Shown in pieces: positions 9,510 through 14,197 of a DNA stretch of 14,197 nucleotides. This stretch comes from Terana coerulea (taxonomy: Eukaryota; Basidiomycota; Agaricomycetes; Polyporales; Phanerochaetaceae). Under the pieces are notes generated by a model. The model worked only from the letters and a program-made list of their open reading frames with translations, was not told where the DNA came from and did no database searches. Where the stretch lies: positions 1 through 14,197 of the forward strand of contig JAKOGH010000297.1 of the NCBI GenBank assembly GCA_024811115.1. Reading direction: 5' to 3'. The position numbers and the translations under genes were made by a program. Positions within the stretch are counted from its first letter, which is position 1. Each line of letters begins with the position of its first letter.

Positions 9510-9654
9510 GTGGTAGAATCGTCTTGTAATCGGTGAAATTGGCACAAGGCGTCCAATCTCCGTAGTCGCCCGGGATCGTTTGTATGACACTTGTAATGCT
9601 CTTGCAATCAGCATGCAAGTGAGTTAGGAGCTGGTTCCAAGTTGACAGACCATT
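9424..9654 (-). pseudogene. Decayed coding fragment, copy 1 of a degenerate pair
   Basis: A minus-strand frame of about 75 codons with protein-like sequence (WNQLLTHLHADCKSITSVIQ, then TIPGDYGDWTPCANFTDYK, then TILPLRRRLHVFQTLYKVV) ending at a stop at 9424. No family is recognised. Its DNA shares two exact 13-mers with the region at 10874-10916, where they occur in the opposite order, plus weaker similarity around the CCGGGAT segment. I interpret it as a remnant of a duplicated gene. Confidence 0.35.
9492..9521 (+). repeat. Shared 13-mer pair, copy 1
   Basis: CGTGCAAGCGTCT (9492-9504) followed after 4 nt by AGTGGTAGAATCG (9509-9521). Both words recur exactly at 10904-10916 and 10874-10886, in reversed order but the same orientation. 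Confidence 0.7.
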
Positions 9655-9815
9655 TTACCGCTTGTAGCCCGAGCAATTCTTGCGAGCTTGTGGATTATTC
9701 TCGGCTCTGCGCGCTATGTCATTCTGAATTGCTTACATTGCTTCACACTTTTTTTCTTATTGTATTTTTATGCAATAACATAATTATTAACATTGGTCAA
9801 TTATTTAACTATGCT

Positions 9816-10070
9816 TTATGTGTCAACACATCTCAGGTGTCGCGCGCCGTACAAATACTCTAGGCATAAGCTAGCTACTAGTTCGCACGTCTGCTGAGAC
9901 CCTGAGTGGGATTGGTAAGCTGAGACAAGAGACAAGGCATCTGAGCTCACTTTGTGAAATGCCAAGATGCCCTGACTGTATTCGCATTGTCGACTATCAT
10001 CGTTGAAGGCCCTCCCTTTCCTCTCCTCATATTCCAGTCCTATCAGGTATTCATCTGACAGTTGACTGTC
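9816..10070 (-). pseudogene. Possible small gene end or gene remnant
   Basis: A minus-strand coding-like segment (QLSDEYLIGLEYEERKGRAF, then NDDSRQCEYSQGILAFHK) is followed at 9950 by a GTGAGC donor. A 60-nt intron ending in CAG at 9891 then leads, phase 0, to 24 more codons and a TAA at 9816. Upstream I cannot find a good start, and the place where a donor would be expected (AAGATAAGTATG near 10105) reads AT instead of GT. No family is recognised. It is either the 3' end of a small gene or a decayed one. Confidence 0.3.
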
Positions 10071-10270
10071 AGTAGCCAGACAGAGTATGAGACACAAATA
10101 CATACTTATCTTGGTCGTCCTTGTAGTAGGATGAGGACCGGAGCAGGATCTAAGGTGTTTGTAGCATATCAGCACAGGCATCTGAGCTTTGCGCATGGTC
10201 AGAACTTACGAGTGGGTGCGCAGAATCGTAGAGTTGCACATGCCTTATATGCACATGCAGCCAGCTGTTG

Positions 10271-10302
10271 AGTCAGCACAACCGCAACAACGCTGACTGC
10301 GG
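10271..10302. repeat. Inverted repeats able to form a stem-loop
   Basis: AGTCAGC (10271-10277) and GCTGACT (10292-10298) form a perfect 7-bp inverted repeat around a 14-nt loop. CCGCA within that loop (10282-10286) is also complementary to TGCGG (10298-10302), an interleaved arrangement. No gene or transcript is tied to it. Confidence 0.4.
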
Positions 10303-10849
10303 ACTGACCTGCAATCTGAGACGTTGTGCCCTAGCTGTGCTCCACCCTGAAGCGTTACCCTACGTGACAGCGGCGTCGCGCCCTGCATGCCGTAGGGACC
10401 CCGGCAATGACAAATTCTAGTCATACTCCGAGCTCCTGTTGTGGGCCGTCCATGTGAGATTCAGATCGCGGGCGCTTCAACAGTGGTGTAAGCCTTCATA
10501 AGGATTCCCGTACTGTATCCCGGTGCTGGCGAGCGCAGAGGCGGGCGAGGTCGGGGATATGTCTACGGCGCCAAAGACAAAGAGCGTGATGTCAAACAAT
10601 ATTGCTAAGAAACCGTGTACTCACCGTTCGAGCTATAGGTACTTTTTGTAGTGCCTTCAAGTTTCGTTAGAGCAGGCAAAAAGACTGTAACTTACTGAAC
10701 GTAGGTTGACTAGGACGGCATTCAGGTTGCGCTGAGGTACTCACCAGAGTTTCTGTCAGCCGCCGGCGCCGGACGTGAGAAATGATAAAAATGGGTGCTG
10801 AAAGAGTTCCAGCCTTTCATGAGAAAGACGCAAGCAGGTTGTAACTCAC

Positions 10850-11060
10850 CATAACTCCTTCAGGAATGTTACAAGTGGTAGAATCGGTCCAAGGAGTAGA
10901 ATCCGTGCAAGCGTCTTACGGGCAGATCGGAAGCCTCTCCGAATACGGAAATTGAGCGTCTAACTTGCAAATTGGCGTAATCGGTAGGAGCCGCCGGGAT
11001 TCCTTTCGATGTTAGCGCATTGAAACATTGAAACTCGGCTGAGGACCTCCGTATGCTCAC
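10850..11060 (-). pseudogene. Decayed coding fragment, copy 2 of a degenerate pair
   Basis: On the minus strand, GIPAAPTDYANLQ resembles the IPGDYGDWTPCAN part of the fragment at 9424-9654. Downstream, after a possible acceptor near 10955, comes a hydrophobic coding-like run (RKTLARILLLGPILPLVTFL, then KELW) ending at a strong GTGAGT donor near 10849. Frames are broken between these pieces. I read it as a second, more eroded copy of the same unknown gene, with exon-intron structure still faintly visible. Confidence 0.3.
10874..10916 (+). repeat. Shared 13-mer pair, copy 2
   Basis: AGTGGTAGAATCG (10874-10886) and CGTGCAAGCGTCT (10904-10916) match 9509-9521 and 9492-9504 exactly, but with their order exchanged. 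A further GTAGAATC occurs between them. Confidence 0.7.
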
Positions 11061-11204
11061 AGGTCCATGTGCTCCCTCCTTTGGCCCGCATGCTTATGGC
11101 TCCTGAACCATCCACACTAAGCAATCTGTTACGCATCATCTCCTGTGGCTGCTGCGGTGCCTTACGAGCTCAAAACATGAAGTTGCCGCCGGCCTGATAG
11201 GCCT

Positions 11205-11240
11205 ACTTCTCTCCTCCCTCCAGCCATTCCCAAGACCGCG
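11205..11240 (+). promoter_or_regulatory. Pyrimidine-rich leader before the arrestin-like gene
   Basis: A CT-rich run (CTTCTCTCCTCCCTCCAG) lies just upstream of the ATG at 11241. Pyrimidine tracts near transcription starts are common in filamentous fungal genes without a clear TATA box, so this probably marks the start region. No TATA-like element is evident. Confidence 0.35.
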
Positions 11241-13735
11241 ATGTCGCTCCTGCGCAACGTGCTGAAGAAGAACACCGCGGTCTCTCCAATATCCGAAGAC
11301 GCACCCTCTGGCCTCTCCAAGAAGTCCCGCGATGGCTTGTTTTCGCTGAATGCGAAGAAATCGTCGGATGCGGGCTCGGTCAAGTCGGCCAGCGGCCGCT
11401 CCGTCTACTCTGTGCGGTCTATCGCGGAGAGCGTGACTAGCTTCACGTCCGCGTTGTTTGGCGGCCTGCGTGTGCCGAAGCGTCGCCGCCCAGAGATCTC
11501 CAGGCTGGGTGTGCCCAAGTGGTACACCAAGAACCCGCCGCCGCCTCCGGAGATGCCGGGGACCGAGAAGACGGAAGTTGCAAGTTTGCCCTATGTATGC
11601 GCCCATGCAATGTCCTGGAAGACCTTCAACGCCGGCGAAGACGATGCGCCATATTGCTCTGTAGTACTGTACAGCTACGCGCCAAATGGCACACCGCATG
11701 CTAGATTTTATGACGAAAGTGTGTCTGCTCTACGCATTTCTCCTCTCCGACTAAAGTTATTTCCCTAGCCCATATCAAAGGTGAATTACGTCTACGACTT
11801 ATAAAACCAGATACCATCACGTCAATAGACATCTGGGTGAGTCGTGTCTGTCTGTTTTCATCAACAACGCGAACTAACGATACATTGGTTCGCTAGTGTT
11901 TGGGCAAGGCAGAAAGTGTCTTCAGTGTCGCCGGTGAACCACATGTGAAATTTCATGCGAGCCTTTGGAACCGTAATGCGGACAATACGCTGGGTCTCGG
12001 CAAAGGCAAACTACCAGTCAACCAAACTGTAGTGTTCGTAGGTAGCAATTCTCAATATGCCCTTATTCAGCTTCACTAATTAAAATTAAATGCAGCCCTT
12101 TGAATTTCCTATTTTTCCGACAACGGTCAAGATTGGCAAGCAAGACTCTACGGTGCGCATCGCAGCCGGCTACATTCATCCTCATTGCATCTCAGTTATC
12201 ATCACAGGATGTAACCAACCTATTACTACCGCGTACGCAATCTTTCAACGTTAATCATGCTCAGACCAGTGACATGCGCATATAGCGTCTTTCAAGTTCA
12301 GCCAGGTCGGTTACTTCTCCGGCCAAGTGAAATATTACATTGGCGTCAACATCAAGCGTTCGGGCATGATGTCGTATGATGATGAGTATGTACCATCTCG
12401 TAGCTTGATTTACCCGTATTGCTAATATAAAGTGACATTAGATGGGACATGCCCTTCCTGTATTTCCCACTACGACGGCCCATTCCGAGGGAACCGACCC
12501 AGTTCCCGTTCATTTCGGAACGAGAGGACTGGCCGCTGAGCCGAGAGGAGATCGGTGGATGGACCATCACGCCGTTCGGCGGGCGAGGACGGTTCAGAGA
12601 CGAGGAAGTCGAAATCGAAGGCTTGGTCAGTCACAACATTCGTTGTGCATCCCATGGAGCGAAAGCTGAAAATTTCTTTGTATGCAGCTCGGCGTGCAAG
12701 CGCCAGAGGTCTACGCCGCCGGCCAAACCCTCCGCTGGAGCGTCCTGCTCTGGTCCAAGTCGATCGCCGCGCTCGACGCGCTCGCCGCCGCGCCCGCCCT
12801 CGCCGAGCACGTCGACGTCGTCTTCCTGCGCAGCACGCCCTTCGGCCGCGACGTGCTGCAGCCGAAGAACGCGGCGCGCAAGAACCGCGCGCTGCAGCGG
12901 CTCGCGCAGGGGCGTGTGTGGCGCGCGGACGACGGCCCACCGGAAGACGATGCGGCGCCGCCGCCGCCGCTGCGCGAGTCGGTTCGGGTGAGTGGGTGGG
13001 GTTGCGTGGTGCGCCGGCTGCGGAGCCGGCGGTGAAGGCGGACGTGCAGCCGAAGTCGCCGACCTCGCCGACGGCGCCGGTGAAGCGGTCGCGCTTCCAG
13101 GACGTTGTCACCGCGGACGACGACGACGCGGAGCAGGGCGCCGCGGACGAGGACGTCGAAGCGACGCTGAAGGGGTCATCCAGAAGTCCGTCGCCTGCGT
13201 CCAGCTCGGAAGACCTGGCCGCATTCGCGGAGATGGCGCCGCAGGACGCTACTGTGCGGCTGGACGGCGATGTGCGGATCCCCAGCGGCTTGAGCCCAAG
13301 CTTCCGGTACGAGTGGATGGGGTGAGTTTCTCCCTTCGCATCCCAACAAGTGCAACACTGACTGTATGCTTAGCCGCGAGGTAATTTATTCTCTTTCGTT
13401 ATTCGGCTTTGTATGCTGTCACTGACAATCTGTACCAGTATGTCCTTCAAGTGACCTTCACCCACCCCGAGTACCTGCACATATCCCCGAACGCGCCAGG
13501 CATATACGGCGAGACGCCAATTTGGCTTGTAGCGGGATCACCCAGGCCGGGACCAGGCGCGGCAGACGCGAAGTCGCTCACGACCATCACAGAAGAGCCC
13601 GACGACGTGTCTTACATGCCCAAGTTACCTGTCGTGGGAGAGGCAATGCCAGTGGACGGGGATACTGTGTATGCGGAGGTTGTGAAAGGGACGCGAACAA
13701 ACCAGGAGAGACCGACGTTAGAGGGAAGCGTGTAG
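11241..13735 (+). CDS. Arrestin-like N-terminal domain protein, eleven exons
   Basis: Predicted arrestin-fold adaptor, 642 aa. Exons: 11241-11718, 11769-11836, 11897-12037, 12096-12152, 12208-12232, 12286-12385, 12442-12625, 12688-12987, 13050-13321, 13374-13380, 13439-13735; every junction keeps phase. Residues 1-100 are Ser-rich and basic (KRRRPE near 80) and lead to PPPPP (99-103). The arrestin-type beta-sandwich follows: HIKGELRLRLIKPDTITSID, IWCLGKAESVF, VVFPFEFPIF, LPPSFKFSQVGYFSG (255-269), then YYIGVNIKR. After a GC-rich linker with an acidic run near the TADDDD segment comes GREYVLQVTFTHPEY (542-556), HISPNAPGIYGETPIW and a disordered tail. Fungal arrestin-related proteins bind membrane cargo and ubiquitin ligases; I see no obvious PPxY, so that role is inferred. 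Exon 8-9 splicing (GTGAGT at 12988) is the least certain junction. Confidence 0.85.
12208..12232 (+). other. 25-nt exon of the arrestin-like gene
   Basis: Flanked by a CATCACAG acceptor and a GTACGC donor. It supplies DVTNLLLP plus one base, and is the only way I found to build the LPPSF motif typical of arrestin-fold proteins between the KQDST and KFSQV segments. Alternatives leave stops or the wrong frame. Confidence 0.7.
12988..13049 (+). other. Arrestin-like gene intron with a GC hairpin
   Basis: A 62-nt intron from GTGAGT to GTGCAG, phase 0. It contains an 8-bp inverted repeat, CGCCGGCT (13012-13019) and AGCCGGCG (13024-13031), around a GCGG loop. A second AG at 13024-13025 is also in phase and would add eight residues, but would make a 38-nt intron, shorter than any other here. 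Confidence 0.6.
13374..13380 (+). other. 7-nt microexon of the arrestin-like gene
   Basis: CCGCGAG lies between two introns (52 and 58 nt), each with GT-AG ends and a CACTGAC branch-like site. It joins GG of the previous exon to give Gly-Arg-Glu before Tyr-Val-Leu. Skipping it would put a stop within five codons of the last exon. Confidence 0.75.
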
Positions 13736-13908
13736 TGACGTTTTAGCATCCTCACCGTAGTGTTAGCTGAAGCAGAGCGGATAAGGAATCCATAGCAATG
13801 TCCTGTAATATTAGACTAGATCTAGAATACGTATATGTCCAACCCATGAACCAACTGCCGAACGCAATCGCGATGAGACCATCGCCCCTGCACAGAAGCC
13901 GAGACGTT
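13736..13908. other. Convergent 3' spacer
   Basis: About 170 bp between the stop of the arrestin-like gene (13735, plus) and the stop of the Kre9-like gene (13909, minus). The genes converge, so both 3' untranslated regions fall here and may overlap. No gene is supported in it. Confidence 0.5.
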
Positions 13909-14197
13909 CTACATGATGACGAAGTCATCGCTGGTGTTGCCAGAGTCGCCGAAGACTGTTCCAAGACAATTCAGAGACGATACGCTACGCGAGGCTTTGA
14001 CAGTCTACTCACGGACGATCTGGTAGTTGGCACCGGGCGCAGTGCCCGCGGGGACAGTGACAGGCACGAAGCCAGCATAGAGGTCAAAGCCTTGAGCCAA
14101 CGGGTGTGCTTCGAGGAGAAGGGATGGAGGTCAGCTGTTGTTGGCTTATGTTGACTGAGAGAACAATGCTCACCAACATCTGCGTGCCGCCGTTGGC
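13909..14197 (-). CDS. Kre9/KNH-like GPI-anchored-family protein, partial 3' end
   Basis: Three minus-strand exon pieces: 14174-14197 (continues off the window), 14013-14108 and 13909-13955, with introns of 65 and 57 nt (GTGAGC..CGAAG and GTGAGT..AACAG). The spliced end reads AHPLAQGFDLYAGFVPVTVP, AGTAPGANYQIV, LFGDSGNTSDDFVIM and stop. The signature of VTVP, then Y-x-I-V-L-F-G-D-S-G-N, then a terminal F-x-I is typical of the Kre9/Knh1-like domain found in small secreted or GPI-anchored fungal cell-wall proteins. The stop follows directly after the domain, so no Ser-rich stalk or GPI signal is present in this model. It may therefore be a short secreted form. The 24-nt left piece is supported only by splice sites and phase. 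Confidence 0.75.

Larger units (their letters stand above)
8999..11240. other. Gene-poor interval with decayed coding fragments
   Basis: About 2.2 kb without a gene I can build completely. It has an AT-rich patch at about 9740-9830 and several minus-strand GTGAGT/GTGAGC-type donor sites (near 9950, 10623, 10743 and 10849). It also holds at least three coding-like fragments on the minus strand, described separately, and a weak plus-strand frame. The pattern suggests relics of one or more former genes or an old mobile element, but I see no terminal repeats or transposase motifs. Confidence 0.5.

Noticed and set aside
12470..13111. 213-codon minus-strand open frame
   Set aside because: It is opposite the GC-rich arrestin-like exons, is dominated by Arg, Ala and Pro, and has no motif. 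It is a shadow of biased codon use.
12555..13325. Long plus-strand open frame crossing the arrestin-like gene
   Set aside because: Its first half is out of frame with the conserved protein. Only the 3' part from 13050 is real, as exon 9.
13752..14154. Open frames overlapping the right-edge gene in other frames
   Set aside because: The Kre9-like signature and splice sites define a different minus-strand frame.
1..14197. CRISPR arrays, tRNA or rRNA genes, complete transposons
   Set aside because: No regularly spaced repeats, cloverleaf or rRNA-like segments, terminal inverted repeats with target duplications, or transposase or reverse-transcriptase motifs were seen by eye.

Overview
This window looks like nuclear DNA of a filamentous basidiomycete, most likely an Agaricomycete (polypore or mushroom type). 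The genes are split by many short GT-AG introns of about 50-77 nt, several with CTNAC-like branch points. The gene set also fits: a Hos3-like histone deacetylase, tandem F-box genes with a Cys-containing N-terminal domain, an arrestin-fold protein, and a Kre9/GPI-anchored cell-wall-type domain. There is no sign of operons, rRNA, tRNA or CRISPR. All gene models are hand-spliced from reading frame, splice sites and family motifs.

Layout, left to right. 756-3399 (-): nine-exon class II (Hos3-type) histone deacetylase, 715 aa, with Ser at a position where the family has a zinc-binding Asp. Directly downstream, about 418-755 (-), is an unidentified coding-like segment. 3400-4480: mostly non-coding, with a ~38-bp dispersed direct repeat. 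4638-6149 (-) and 6477-8005 (-): two tandem paralogous F-box genes. The second looks intact (468 aa). The first carries two consecutive in-frame stops and is either a pseudogene or bypasses them with an unusual splice acceptor. 8598-8998 (+): small acidic conserved-looking protein (111 aa), divergent from the intact F-box gene. 8999-11240: gene-poor, with degraded coding-like fragments, two of which share 13-mers and look like decayed copies of one another. 11241-13735 (+): eleven-exon arrestin-like gene (642 aa) with 25-nt and 7-nt microexons. 13909-14197 (-): 3' end of a Kre9/KNH-like GPI-anchored-family protein cut by the window edge.

The genes do not form an obvious pathway. Possible functional threads are chromatin (the deacetylase), ubiquitin-dependent turnover (F-box proteins as SCF receptors; arrestin-like proteins as ubiquitin-ligase adaptors for membrane cargo) and the cell wall. 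I see no convincing new multi-gene system. The most interesting points are the altered zinc ligand of the deacetylase, the near-intact but stop-interrupted F-box paralog, and the 7-nt microexon needed to make the conserved Gly-Arg-Glu-Tyr stretch of the arrestin-like protein.
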